Positions 1 through 8,414 of a DNA stretch of 27,895 nucleotides are shown piece after piece. The DNA lies in the NCBI GenBank assembly GCA_964416315.1, contig CAYQDR010000057.1:1-27895 (forward strand), written 5' to 3'. The notes below the pieces were generated by a model. That model made no database searches, was not told where the DNA came from, and saw nothing but the letters and a program-made list of their open reading frames with translations. A program made the translations under genes and the position numbers. This DNA comes from CAYQDR01 sp964416315. Lineage in GTDB: Bacteria; Methylomirabilota; Methylomirabilia; Rokubacteriales; DASRDR01. Each line of letters opens with the position of its first letter. Position 1 is the stretch's first letter.

Positions 1-1658
1 GCCGCGTCGGCGGCCGCGGCGTCGCGACTCGCGAGGTCGGCGGCGCGTGCCGCGGCCTCGCGCTCGCGCGCGGCGAGGTCGGCGAGGAGCGCCTCGAGAC
101 GCCGGGTCGCGTCGCCGAGGTGGGCGCGCGCCCGCGCGACGACCGGCGCGGAGAGCCCCAGTCGCTCCGCGATCGTCAGGGCGTAGCTCGGGCCCGGGCG
201 CCCGTATTCGAGCCGGAAGGTGGGCTCGAGCCGCTCGGTGTCGAAGGCGACGGCCGCGTTCGTCATCCGCGGCTCGAGTTGGGCGAAGATCTTGAGCGGC
301 TCGAGGTGCGTCGTCGCCAGGACCCGCGCCCCGCGGTCGAGCAGCGCCTCGAGCAGGGCGGCGCCGAGGGCCGCGCCCTCGGCGGGGTCCGTGCCCGCCC
401 CGAGCTCGTCCAGCAGGACGAGCGAGCGCGGCGTGGCGGCGGCGAGGATGTCCCGCACCTGGGCGACGAACGAGGAGAAGGTGGAGAGGTCGTGGGCGAG
501 GTTCTGCTCGTCGCCGATGACGGCGAGCACCTGGTCGCAGATCGGCAGGCGGCTCCCGGCCGCGGCCGGGATGTGGCAGCCGGCCTGCGCCATGAGGACG
601 AGGAGCCCGGCCGTCTCGAGGGCCACGGTCTTGCCGCCCGCGTTCGGGCCGCTGACGAGGAGCCCCGGCCGGTCGCCGGGCACCAGGAGGTCGACGGGCA
701 CGACCGGTGGTCCCCCGTCCCATCGCTGGGCGCTGAGAAGCGGGTGGCGCGCCTGGCGGAGCTCGAGGTCCGCGCCGTCCCGCACCTCGGGCTCCGAGGC
801 GCCGAGGCGCTCGGCGAGCGCCGCGCGGGCGAACGCCAGATCGAGCTGTCCGAGGCCGTCCACGAGCGTCTCGAGGGCGGGGAGGTGCTGGTGCACGCGG
901 CGCGTGAGCTCCCGGAGGAGCCGGTCCGCCTCGTCCCGCTCCTCGAGCGTCCGCTGCGTCAGCCGGTTGTTGAGGTCGACCACCTCCTCGGGCTCGACGA
1001 AGAGCGTGGCCCCGCTCGACGACCGGTCGTGCACGATCCCCCGCACGGCGCGCCGCCCGTCGCCCCGGATGGGGAGGACGTAGCGCCCGTTCCGGATCGT
1101 GACGTAGCGTTCCTGAAGGACCGGCGCGAGCGACGGGCTCTGGAGCAGCGCCTCGAGGCGCGCCTGGAGCTCTCCGCGAAGACTCTGGAGCTGGCGGCGG
1201 AGGGCCCGGAGGCGAGGGCTGGCCCGGTCGAGGAGCTGCCCGTCGGGGTCGAGATCGTGGGCGAGGCGCGCGGCGAGGTCGGGGCACGTCGGCAGTCGCT
1301 GCCAGCGCTCGGAGAGGGTCGGCGCGCCGGCGCCGAGCCGCCGGCCGTACGCGGCGAGCCGCGCGGCCGCAGCGAGCGCGCGCCCCAGGGTGGCGAGCGC
1401 GGGGCCGTCCAGCACGGCACCCTCCAGCGCGACCTGGCGGAGCGCGGGGCGCGGGTCGCCGATACCCTCCCAGGGTGGCGGACCCTCCGCGGTGAGGGCC
1501 CAGCGGGCTTCCCGGGTCTCGGCGAGGGCGGCGTGGACGAGGGCGGGGGTGAGGCTCGACCGGAGCCCGAGCGCGCGGTCGCCGCCGAGGGGCGTCGCCG
1601 CGAAGCGGGCGAGGAGCTCTCGAAACGCCTCCCACCCGAGCACGTCGCCGCGGGTCAA
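1..1658 (-). CDS. mutS2: MutS2 family ATPase, 3' end beyond window
   Basis: DNA-structure-binding ATPase of the MutS2 family, linked to suppression of recombination or, in Bacillus, to rescue of collided ribosomes. The frame is open from the left edge. It contains the MutS2-type Walker A GPNAGGKT (about 630-650) and a Walker B region with DELGAGTDPAEG (about 360-415). After the ATPase it enters an Ala/Arg/Glu-rich helical stretch at the window edge, as expected for the coiled coil before the C-terminal Smr nuclease domain, which is not visible. The N-terminus, LGWEAFRELLARFAATPLG, aligns with the usual MutS2 opening (LEF...GHAASSLGK). I prefer the TTG at 1658, preceded by GAGG at 5 nt; an in-frame TTG at 1736 is the alternative. 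It follows rpsU closely on the same strand and is probably co-transcribed. Family is confident; start is uncertain. Confidence 0.9.
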   Translation of the reverse strand, partial: MTRGDVLGWEAFRELLARFAATPLGGDRALGLRSSLTPALVHAALAETREARWALTAEGPPPWEGIGDPRPALRQVALEGAVLDGPALATLGRALAAAARLAAYGRRLGAGAPTLSERWQRLPTCPDLAARLAHDLDPDGQLLDRASPRLRALRRQLQSLRGELQARLEALLQSPSLAPVLQERYVTIRNGRYVLPIRGDGRRAVRGIVHDRSSSGATLFVEPEEVVDLNNRLTQRTLEERDEADRLLRELTRRVHQHLPALETLVDGLGQLDLAFARAALAERLGASEPEVRDGADLELRQARHPLLSAQRWDGGPPVVPVDLLVPGDRPGLLVSGPNAGGKTVALETAGLLVLMAQAGCHIPAAAGSRLPICDQVLAVIGDEQNLAHDLSTFSSFVAQVRDILAAATPRSLVLLDELGAGTDPAEGAALGAALLEALLDRGARVLATTHLEPLKIFAQLEPRMTNAAVAFDTERLEPTFRLEYGRPGPSYALTIAERLGLSAPVVARARAHLGDATRRLEALLADLAAREREAAARAADLASRDAAAADA

Positions 1659-1738
1659 CGCGACCTCGACCGTGGTGGGTGGACGCTCAGCGGTCCCCGC
1701 CGTGGCACGCTGGCACCGCGGAGCACGGGGGACCAATC

Positions 1739-1933
1739 TCAGTCCGAGTACCGCTCCCGCCGCTTGGCCTTCTTGCGCGCCGCGAGGGCCTTGCGCTTGC
1801 GCCGGACGCTGGGCTTCTCGTAGTGCTGACGCTTCTTGAGTTCGGAGAGGAGACCGGCCTTCTCGCACTGCTTCTTGAAGCGCTTGAGCGCGCTCTCGAA
1901 GGACTCGTCCGGCTCCACGACGACCTTCGTCAA
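1739..1933 (-). CDS. rpsU: 30S ribosomal protein S21
   Basis: Small ribosomal subunit protein S21, 64 residues, the normal size. It shows the conserved opening (VVVEPDESFESALKRFKKQCEKAG) and a very basic C-terminus (RRKRKALAARKKAKRRER) that contacts 16S rRNA. The start is TTG at 1933, with a strong purine-rich ribosome-binding site (GGAAGGGGGG) 7 nt upstream. It has its own promoter at 1980-2008 and is followed by mutS2 on the same strand. S21 assists initiation-region contacts on the 30S subunit. Assignment is secure. Confidence 0.97.
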   Translation of the reverse strand: MTKVVVEPDESFESALKRFKKQCEKAGLLSELKKRQHYEKPSVRRKRKALAARKKAKRRERYSD

Positions 1934-1979
1934 TCCGCGTCCCCCCTTCCATCCTCATCCCGGCCGGATAAACGTATAG

Positions 1980-2008
1980 CTTATACCACAATCGCCCAGG
2001 TGTGTCCA
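1980..2008 (-). promoter_or_regulatory. Sigma-70-type promoter of rpsU
   Basis: Read on the minus strand, -35 TGGACA (2008-2003) and -10 TATAAG (1985-1980) are separated by exactly 17 bp; each hexamer matches the sigma-70 consensus at 5 of 6 positions. The region is an AT-rich island in very GC-rich DNA, about 50 nt before the rpsU start. An overlapping TATACG could be an alternative -10. Confidence 0.7.
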
Positions 2009-2024
2009 CGCGCGCGCGGGGTCC

Positions 2025-2043
2025 CCCACGCCCAAGGCGTGGG
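2025..2043 (-). terminator. Hairpin after pth, possible terminator
   Basis: A perfect 8-bp stem (CCCACGCC/GGCGTGGG) with a 3-nt loop lies 22 nt past the pth stop codon and just upstream of the rpsU promoter. No T-run follows, so it is not a classical intrinsic terminator; its position suggests it separates the pth operon from rpsU. Confidence 0.4.
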
Positions 2044-2065
2044 TGCGCCCCGGTGGCCATCGGGT

Positions 2066-2614
2066 TCACCCGGGTGGGCGGCGGCCGGCCAGCTCCAGCA
2101 CAGCGTCGGCCGCGCGCTCGAGGATCTCGGGGAGCGCCTCCCGCTCGGCCGGCGTGAAGCCCGTGAGCACCCAGTCCACCACCGCGTCCTTGGTCTCGGG
2201 TCGGCCGATCCCGACCTTGACGCGGCGGAAGGCCTCCGTCCCCAGCGCCGCGATGAGGGAACGGACGCCGTTGTGCCCGCCGTGTCGGCCCTTCAGGCGG
2301 ATGCGCACCCGGCCGACGGGGAGGTCGAGGTCGTCGGAGACGACGATGAGGGCCGCAGGATCCAGCCGGAGCTCTCCGAGGAGTCGCGCGACCTGGGGGC
2401 CGACGGCGTTCATGAACGCGATGGGCTTGGCGAGGTACAGCCGCGCGCCGCCCCACTCCGCCTGGGCGACGACCGCCGCCCCGCGAATGCGGAAGCGACA
2501 GCCGAGCCGCTGGGCCAAGCGGTCGAGCACCGCCTGGCCCACGTTGTGCCGAGTCTGCCGGTACTCCGGCCCCGGGTTGCCGAGCCCGACGACGAGTTGC
2601 GCCTCCTGGGACAC
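2066..2614 (-). CDS. pth: Peptidyl-tRNA hydrolase
   Basis: Cytoplasmic hydrolase that frees tRNA from stalled peptidyl-tRNA; 182 residues, close to the usual length of about 190. Family motifs are intact: GLGNPG (10-15), TRHNVG with catalytic His23, KPIAFMN (63-69), SDDLDLP (93-99) with the Asp that polarises the His, and KGRHGGHNG (108-116) with the substrate-contacting Asn. The start is GTG at 2614, 30 nt after the rplY stop. Its place behind prs and rplY is the classic prs-rplY-pth translation/nucleotide cluster, so it is probably read from the same transcript. Confidence 0.97.
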   Translation of the reverse strand: MSQEAQLVVGLGNPGPEYRQTRHNVGQAVLDRLAQRLGCRFRIRGAAVVAQAEWGGARLYLAKPIAFMNAVGPQVARLLGELRLDPAALIVVSDDLDLPVGRVRIRLKGRHGGHNGVRSLIAALGTEAFRRVKVGIGRPETKDAVVDWVLTGFTPAEREALPEILERAADAVLELAGRRPPG

Positions 2615-2644
2615 GCCGGCCGTCCCCGGACCGCCCGGCAGTCG

Positions 2645-3385
2645 TTACTTCTCCTTCTTGGCCGCCTTGGGCTCTTCTTTCGGCTTGGCCTCCGGCCTGG
2701 GCGCCTTGGCCTCGGCCTTCGCCTTGGCCTCGGCCTTTTCTTCCTCCGTGCCCTCCTCCGCCTTGCGCTCGGTGAGGACCTCGGGCTCCGCGGCCGGCGC
2801 TGCGGCCGGCGCCGCCACCTCCTCCGCCATCGGCGGCGACACGGTCACGAGGGCGTGGTTGCGCGGCGTGATCGCGCGCACCCCTTCGGGCAGCTTGACG
2901 TCGGCGACCGTGAGGACGTCGTGGATCCGGAGCGACGAGACGTCGAGGGCGAGGCGCTCGGGAATGAGCGAGGGGAGGCACGCGACCTCGACGGTGCGCA
3001 GGAGCACGGCGAGGATCCCGCTCTGCTCCTTGACGCCCGCCGCCTCGCCGACGACCTGGATCGGCACCTCGACCGTGATCTCTTCGTCCATGCGGACGGC
3101 CTGGAGGTCGACGTGGAGGAGAGTCTCGCGCACCGGGTCGAACTGGAGGTCGCGCACCACGGCGGTGCGTGGCTCGGCCTCGCCGGCCACGCGCAGGCTC
3201 ACCAGGACCCCGCCGCCGCGGGCGTGCAACACCCGCTGGATCTCCTTGGGGGCGACGGCCAGCGGCTCGGGGTTGCCGTGGGCGCCGTAGAGGATGGCCG
3301 GAATCCACCCCTCGCGACGGAGGCGGCGGACGGCGCCCTTGCCGATCGCCTCCCGGCGCTGAACTGAGAGTTCTCGGATGTTCAT
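2645..3385 (-). CDS. rplY: 50S ribosomal protein L25/general stress protein Ctc
   Basis: Binds 5S rRNA in the large ribosomal subunit. The protein is 246 residues, the long Ctc type: an N-terminal L25 domain (about 1-95, opening MNIRELSVQRREAIGKGAVR), the TL5/Ctc C-terminal beta domain (about 96-185), then a low-complexity tail of about 55 residues made almost entirely of Lys, Glu, Ala and Pro. I chose ATG 3385 because AAGGAG lies upstream and L25 homology begins there; the open frame reaches to 3463 but that extension is not L25-like. It lies between prs and pth on the same strand. The spacer to prs carries three hairpins. Confidence 0.95.
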   Translation of the reverse strand: MNIRELSVQRREAIGKGAVRRLRREGWIPAILYGAHGNPEPLAVAPKEIQRVLHARGGGVLVSLRVAGEAEPRTAVVRDLQFDPVRETLLHVDLQAVRMDEEITVEVPIQVVGEAAGVKEQSGILAVLLRTVEVACLPSLIPERLALDVSSLRIHDVLTVADVKLPEGVRAITPRNHALVTVSPPMAEEVAAPAAAPAAEPEVLTERKAEEGTEEEKAEAKAKAEAKAPRPEAKPKEEPKAAKKEK

Positions 3386-3409
3386 GACGGCGCTTCTCCT
3401 TCCCACCTC

Positions 3410-3472
3410 GGAGGGGGGCTCTGCCCCCCTTCCGAACCTCCCCCGGTTCGATTGCGCGGGCAAAGCCCGCGC
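3410..3472 (-). promoter_or_regulatory. Three tandem hairpins in the prs-rplY spacer
   Basis: Three adjacent inverted repeats fill the middle of the 153-nt spacer: 3454-3472 (GCGCGGGC, 3-nt loop, perfect 8-bp stem), 3433-3450 (CGAACC/GGTTCG, 6-nt loop), and 3410-3432 (AGGGGGGC/GCCCCCCT, 3-nt loop, extendable to 10 pairs with a G-T pair). The last ends about 10 nt before the AAGGAG ribosome-binding site of rplY. There are no T-runs. They could act as transcript-processing or stability elements, partial terminators, or an autoregulatory leader for L25; which one is inference. Confidence 0.5.
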
Positions 3473-3538
3473 TCGGAGCGCTTCGGTCAGGGCCGCGCGG
3501 ATAATCCAGCCGCTGCCAGCCCTCTCACCAGGGAGGGG

Positions 3539-4477
<939 letters not shown>

Positions 4478-4491
4478 GGCGTCTCCTCACC

Positions 4492-4517
4492 CCGGTCCGG
4501 GCTCACGCCCGGACCGG
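4492..4517 (-). promoter_or_regulatory. Perfect 11-bp hairpin between tRNA-Gln and prs
   Basis: CCGGTCCGGGC and its exact complement enclose a 4-nt loop. On the transcript it begins 17 nt after the tRNA CCA end and finishes next to the prs ribosome-binding site. There is no T-run. It is a likely boundary for tRNA 3' processing, mRNA 5' protection of prs, or partial termination; the role is inferred from position. Confidence 0.55.
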
Positions 4518-4534
4518 CCTGCCCTGCGGCGATC

Positions 4535-4609
4535 TGGCTGGGGCGGGAGGATTCGAACCTCCGAATACGGGATCCAAAGTCCCGCGCCTTACCGCTTGGC
4601 CACGCCCCA
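4535..4609 (-). tRNA. tRNA-Gln (anticodon TTG)
   Basis: Reading the minus strand from 4609, the cloverleaf is complete: 7-bp acceptor TGGGGCG/CGCCCCA, D-arm with GGCCAAGCGGTAAGGC, anticodon stem GGGAC and loop with TTG, T-arm GGAGGTTCGAATCCTCC, discriminator G, and an encoded CCA (4537-4535). Anticodon TTG reads CAA and, by wobble, CAG. Length is 72 nt without CCA, normal for tRNA-Gln. Its 5' end overlaps the last 21 nt of ispE on the same strand, so a shared transcript must be cut inside the ispE coding end. Confidence 0.97.
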
Positions 4610-5551
4610 GGTGCTGCCCGACCCTGCTCCCGCGCCGTGCGGACCCGCGCTCCGGACCACCGAGAGCGCCGGCCCCGCCACGGTCCGCGCGACCCACACC
4701 CGCCACCGCCGGTCCGCGAGCGCGGCGGCGATCGCCCGGGCCGCCGCGGGCGAGGGGGCGATGCCGATCACGGTCGGCCCGCTCCCCGACATGACGGCGC
4801 CCAGCGCCCCGGCCTCGACGAGGGCGGCCTTGACCCCGTCGAGCCCCGACCAGAGGCGCGACGCCGCCGCTTCGAGCCCGTTGACGAGCCGCGGGGCGAT
4901 CGCCCGGGGGCCGCCCGGGAGCGCCCGCACGAGGGCGCGCACCCGGCTCCCGCGGCTCATGTCCCCGGGCTCGAGCCGCCCGTACACCTCCCGCGTCGCC
5001 AGCGGGAAGCCCGGGTTCACGACGACGAGCGGCACCCCCCGCCCGGCCCGTACCCGCCTCAGCCGCTCGCCGCGGCCTGCCGCCAGCGCCGGCCCTGTGC
5101 CCAGGAAGAACGGGACGTCCATCCCGAGTGCGACGGCGAGGGCGTGGAGGTGGGTCCCGTCAAGCCCGGTACCCCACAACCGGTTCAGCCCGACCAGCAC
5201 CGCCGCCGCGTCGGCCGAGCCGCCGCCCAGCCCGGCCGCCACCGGAATCGCCTTGGCGATGCCGATGCGCCCACCCGCCTGCGTCCCCGTCGCGCGCCGG
5301 AGCAGTTCGGCCGCGCGCCACGCCAAGTTGTCAGGACCGGCCGGGACCCCCGGGGCGTCGCACGCGACCTCGATGCCCTCCCCTGTGGCCTCGAGGCGCA
5401 CCCGGTCGGCCAGGTCGATGGCCGAGAGGCAGGTCAGCAGCTCGTGGTAACCATCGGGCCGCCGCCCCAGCACCTCCAGCCCCAGGTTGACCTTGGCCCG
5501 GGCGCGAATGGTCAGGCGCCGCCCGCGATCCAACCGCGAAAACGCTAGCAT
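4589..5551 (-). CDS. ispE: 4-diphosphocytidyl-2-C-methyl-D-erythritol kinase
   Basis: GHMP-family kinase that phosphorylates CDP-methylerythritol in the MEP isoprenoid pathway. It is 320 residues, slightly longer than the usual 280-300. Motifs: RARAKVNLGLEV with catalytic Lys20, RRPDGYHEL (30-37), the glycine-rich ATP loop PVAAGLGGGSADAAA (103-117), and GMDVPFF with catalytic Asp145. ATG 5551 lies 15 nt after the lipoprotein stop with no clear Shine-Dalgarno, suggesting coupling. The last codons, ending SGSTWGVAKR, are read from DNA that is also the 5' end of tRNA-Gln. Confidence 0.96.
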   Translation of the reverse strand: MLAFSRLDRGRRLTIRARAKVNLGLEVLGRRPDGYHELLTCLSAIDLADRVRLEATGEGIEVACDAPGVPAGPDNLAWRAAELLRRATGTQAGGRIGIAKAIPVAAGLGGGSADAAAVLVGLNRLWGTGLDGTHLHALAVALGMDVPFFLGTGPALAAGRGERLRRVRAGRGVPLVVVNPGFPLATREVYGRLEPGDMSRGSRVRALVRALPGGPRAIAPRLVNGLEAAASRLWSGLDGVKAALVEAGALGAVMSGSGPTVIGIAPSPAAARAIAAALADRRWRVWVARTVAGPALSVVRSAGPHGAGAGSGSTWGVAKR

Positions 5552-5566
5552 GACGGGGGTTTGAAG

Positions 5567-6328
5567 TCAATCGAGCTGCTGGATTGCGACCCCCGGCGGC
5601 ACGACGATCTCGAACGCCTCGGAGGGCGGGGCGATGTGCTCGGCGGAGTGGTACCGGACGTGCGCCTCGACGGCGCGGCGGGGGGCGCTGACGGTGACGC
5701 TCTGGAGCACCCCGCCCACGGTCCACTCGAACGCCGCGGTGAGGATCTCCCCATTCTCGAGCTGGATGCGTGCGGGCCATCCGCGCTCCGTGACCCACAC
5801 GCGCTGGCGGGGCGCCCCCCCCTCGGGGGCGACCTCGATCGCGCCGTCGGCGGCGACCTGGGCGCGGGCACCAGCCGGGGGAAGCGGCACGTGACCCACC
5901 AGGAGCCGGATGAGCGTGTCGGGCGGGACCGGGACTCCCAGCCAGCGGCCCATGGCCTCCGCCGTCGGGCGCGCGGCCCAGGCCCGGCCCTCGGCCGCGC
6001 TGAAGACCGTGACCCGGTCGGGCCCGGCGGAGACCACGAGGGCGGGCAGGCCCAGCGGGGTGAGCCCCTCGAAGCGGAGCTGCGTCGGGGAGATCAGGAG
6101 GACGCCCGCGCCGCGGTGACCGCGCCCGCGGCGGAGGAGGCGGAGGTCCACGGCCGCCCGCAGCCCCCGGAACTCGCGCCACTCGGCCTCCCACCGGCGC
6201 AGCAGCTGGCCGACCTCGTCCGCCGGGATGCCGCCGATGACCGCGGGCGGTGCCTCCGGCGTCGCGGCGCAGCCCGCGAGGGCCAGAGCCGCGAGCGCGC
6301 CAGCGAGGCGCCGCGGCGCGCCGGGCAC
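5567..6328 (-). CDS. Outer-membrane lipoprotein, LolB/LolA-like
   Basis: Predicted lipoprotein of 253 residues. The signal sequence MPGAPRRLAGALAALALAGC ends in the lipobox LAGC, with Cys20 as the lipidated residue. The remainder looks like the LolA/LolB half-barrel family (DUF4292-like): an Arg/Trp-rich helix near 40-60, then alternating beta strands such as GAGVLLISPTQLRFEGL and WPARIQLENGEILTAAFEW. The start is GTG 6328, whose G is also the last base of the upstream TPR gene's TAG stop, so the pair is translationally coupled. LolB-like genes beside ispE are common in diderms, where LolB inserts lipoproteins into the outer membrane. That exact function is not proved here. Confidence 0.78.
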   Translation of the reverse strand: MPGAPRRLAGALAALALAGCAATPEAPPAVIGGIPADEVGQLLRRWEAEWREFRGLRAAVDLRLLRRGRGHRGAGVLLISPTQLRFEGLTPLGLPALVVSAGPDRVTVFSAAEGRAWAARPTAEAMGRWLGVPVPPDTLIRLLVGHVPLPPAGARAQVAADGAIEVAPEGGAPRQRVWVTERGWPARIQLENGEILTAAFEWTVGGVLQSVTVSAPRRAVEAHVRYHSAEHIAPPSEAFEIVVPPGVAIQQLD

Positions 6329-8109
6329 TACTTCCGACCTTCGCGCCGGAGCCGGATCTGCTCGACCTTCCCCTTCACCGCTTCGTTCGCGGGGTCCAGC
6401 TCGAGCGCCTTCTCCCACGCGCGCAGCGCCTCGGCCTCGTTGCCGGCCTTGAGGTAGGCGTCACCGAGGTGATCGTAGATGACGGGATCCTCCTTGCCCT
6501 TGGTGAGCTCGACCGCGCGGACCAGTTCGCGGAGCGCCTCCTCGTAGCGGCCCTGCTGGTAGAAGGCCCAGCCCAGGCTGTCGATGAAGTAGCCGTTGTC
6601 CGGCTCGAGCTCGAGGGCCTTGCGGATGAGCCGCTCCGCCTCGTCGAGGCGGATCCCCTTCTCGGCGAGCATGTAGCCGACGTAGTTGTAGGCCTCGGCG
6701 TGCTTCGGGTCGAGCGTGATGACCCGCTCGAATTGCGTCACCGCGGCGTCGAACTTGCCCTGCTTCTCGTAGACGACGCCGAGCTGGAAGTGGAGGTCCC
6801 TGTGCTTGTCGTCGAGGGAGAGGCCCTCTTCGTAGGCGCGGACGGCCCGGTCGTACTGGTTCGACCGGTAGTAAGCCATCCCGAGGTAGAGGAACAGCTC
6901 GGGCCGCTTCGGATCGAGGTTGATCGCCTCGGTGAGGACGCGGATCGCCTCCTCGTAGCGCTTGGCGCGGCTGTGGAGGAAACCGAGCTGGAGGCGCGCG
7001 TCGATCGAGCGCGGGTCGGCCCGAAGGATGCGTGCGAGCTCGTCGAGCGCCTCGCCTTCGCGCCCCGCGTCGATGTAGGCGCCCGCGAGGTAGAACCGCG
7101 CCCGGAGGTTCGCCGGCTCGAGCTGGAGGGCGCGGCGCAAGGCCTCGATCGCCTTATCGTACGCCTTCCGCTCGTATTCGACCGCGCCGAGCTTGAGCCA
7201 GACGCGCGGCTCGTTCGGGAGCTGATCAGCCAGCTGGGCGTACTCCTCGCTCGCCTCCGCGTGACGACCGAGCCGGATCAGGAGCTCGCCGAGGCGGTCC
7301 CGGATCGCCGGGTTGTCTGGATTCGCCTCGACCGCCTGGCGATAGACTCGCACCGCCTCGTCCAGCTTTTTCTGCTGTTCGTAGACGAAGGCCAGCGCCG
7401 CCCAGGCGCCGTCCTGATCGGGGTCGAACTCGACGGCGCGCCGGAGCAGCGCGATCGCGTCGTCCCAGGCCTCCCGGTCGATCGCGAGGCGCCCGAGCAG
7501 ATAGTGCGCTCGGGCGTGGCGCGGCTGGGCCGTGAGGAGCCGCTCGAGGACCGCCCGCGCCCGCTCGTGGTCCTTGCGCTCCGCGTAGTAGCGCGCGAGC
7601 ATCTCGTACGGCTCGGGCGCGGGCGGGTTCAGGCGGATGGCGTGCTCGAGCTCCGCGGCGGCCTCGGCGTCGCGCTTCTGCGCGTGGTAGAGCTCCGCCA
7701 GGACCAGATGAGCCGCGACCGAGTCCGGGTCGAGCGTGAGCGCCTTCTGCGCGGCGGCCACCGCGTCCGCCCACCGCCCCTCCTCACTCGGCGGCCGGGA
7801 GGTCTCGCGCTGGCCCAGCCACCGCGCGAGGAGGAGCCAGAGCGCGGGGCTCTGCGGGTCCCGGTCGAGGGCCTTCCGGAGCTCCGCGATGGCCTCGGCG
7901 GGCCGGCCCGCCTGGGCGTGGAGGTGCGCGGCGGCGACGTGCCAGTAGACGGTGCCGTCCGCGGGGCGGCCCGGGCTCGCGGCCTGGGCGGCGGGCCCGG
8001 GCGTCGCCACGACCTCGTGTGCGGGCGCGCCGCCGCCCGGCGCCGCCGCGCATCCCAGGAGCGACAGGAGCACGAGGCCATGTGGCCACGCTCGCACGAG
8101 CCTTGTCAC
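6328..8109 (-). CDS. TPR-repeat lipoprotein
   Basis: Lipoprotein of 593 residues built of about a dozen or more tandem tetratricopeptide repeats. The N-terminus (RLVRAWPHGLVLLSLLGC) is a signal peptide with lipobox LLGC. From about residue 50 to the end the protein is TPR units, recognisable by recurring AxxxLGxxYxxxGxxxxAxxxxxxALxLDP patterns (for example YNYVGYMLAEKG and DHLGDAYLKAGNEAEALRAW). GTG 8109 is chosen for the GGAGGAG site 7 nt upstream and the signal peptide; the open frame extends further but without such features. It overlaps dciA by 4 bp (GTGA). Probably a periplasmic or outer-membrane scaffold; the partner is unknown. Confidence 0.85.
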   Translation of the reverse strand: MTRLVRAWPHGLVLLSLLGCAAAPGGGAPAHEVVATPGPAAQAASPGRPADGTVYWHVAAAHLHAQAGRPAEAIAELRKALDRDPQSPALWLLLARWLGQRETSRPPSEEGRWADAVAAAQKALTLDPDSVAAHLVLAELYHAQKRDAEAAAELEHAIRLNPPAPEPYEMLARYYAERKDHERARAVLERLLTAQPRHARAHYLLGRLAIDREAWDDAIALLRRAVEFDPDQDGAWAALAFVYEQQKKLDEAVRVYRQAVEANPDNPAIRDRLGELLIRLGRHAEASEEYAQLADQLPNEPRVWLKLGAVEYERKAYDKAIEALRRALQLEPANLRARFYLAGAYIDAGREGEALDELARILRADPRSIDARLQLGFLHSRAKRYEEAIRVLTEAINLDPKRPELFLYLGMAYYRSNQYDRAVRAYEEGLSLDDKHRDLHFQLGVVYEKQGKFDAAVTQFERVITLDPKHAEAYNYVGYMLAEKGIRLDEAERLIRKALELEPDNGYFIDSLGWAFYQQGRYEEALRELVRAVELTKGKEDPVIYDHLGDAYLKAGNEAEALRAWEKALELDPANEAVKGKVEQIRLRREGRK

Positions 8110-8414
8110 GATGCTTCTCCTCCGGGTCGCGCCTGCCGGTCGAGCGGCGCCAGACGGAATCGAATCCCGCGGATCGGGGCGATGGCGCGGCACCGCTCGA
8201 GGAGCGCCGGTTCCTCGAGGGTGAGGCGGTGAAGCCACCCCGAGGCGTCCACGGTCACCTGGAGGCACCCGGACTCGACGCCCTCCGCCCGCGAGCGCGC
8301 CGCGGCCGGGCCCGCGATCGCGGGCCAGGCCTGGACGAGCCGCGCCTCGGCCAGGCGCTCGGCGATGCCCGGGAGCGCGGCCAGCAATTCCCCGACGCGG
8401 ACCGGCTCAGCCAT
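8106..8414 (-). CDS. DciA-like protein (DUF721)
   Basis: Small protein of 102 residues matching the DUF721/DciA family by length and pattern: LAxLPGIAERLAEARLVQAWPAIAGP near the N-terminus, then the KH-like strand-helix segment GCLQVTVDASGWLHRLTLEEPALLERCR. DciA helps load the replicative helicase DnaB in bacteria lacking DnaC. It overlaps the TPR gene by 4 bp at its 3' end and the MFS gene by 8 bp at its 5' end, so all three are likely co-transcribed. The family call rests on pattern recognition of a short sequence. Confidence 0.72.
   Translation of the reverse strand: MAEPVRVGELLAALPGIAERLAEARLVQAWPAIAGPAAARSRAEGVESGCLQVTVDASGWLHRLTLEEPALLERCRAIAPIRGIRFRLAPLDRQARPGGEAS

Noticed and set aside
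120..1823. Long plus-strand open frame opposite mutS2
   Set aside because: It reads as Arg/Glu/Ala/Gly-rich low-complexity protein with no family motifs, while the opposite strand encodes clear MutS2. High GC makes antisense frames stay open.
3386..3463. N-terminal extension of rplY
   Set aside because: L25 homology begins at ATG 3385 with a ribosome-binding site, and the extension runs through the hairpin-rich spacer.
6250..8232. 660-codon plus-strand frame opposite the TPR gene
   Set aside because: Mirror of repetitive TPR codons; the minus strand has the signal peptide, ribosome-binding site and TPR pattern.
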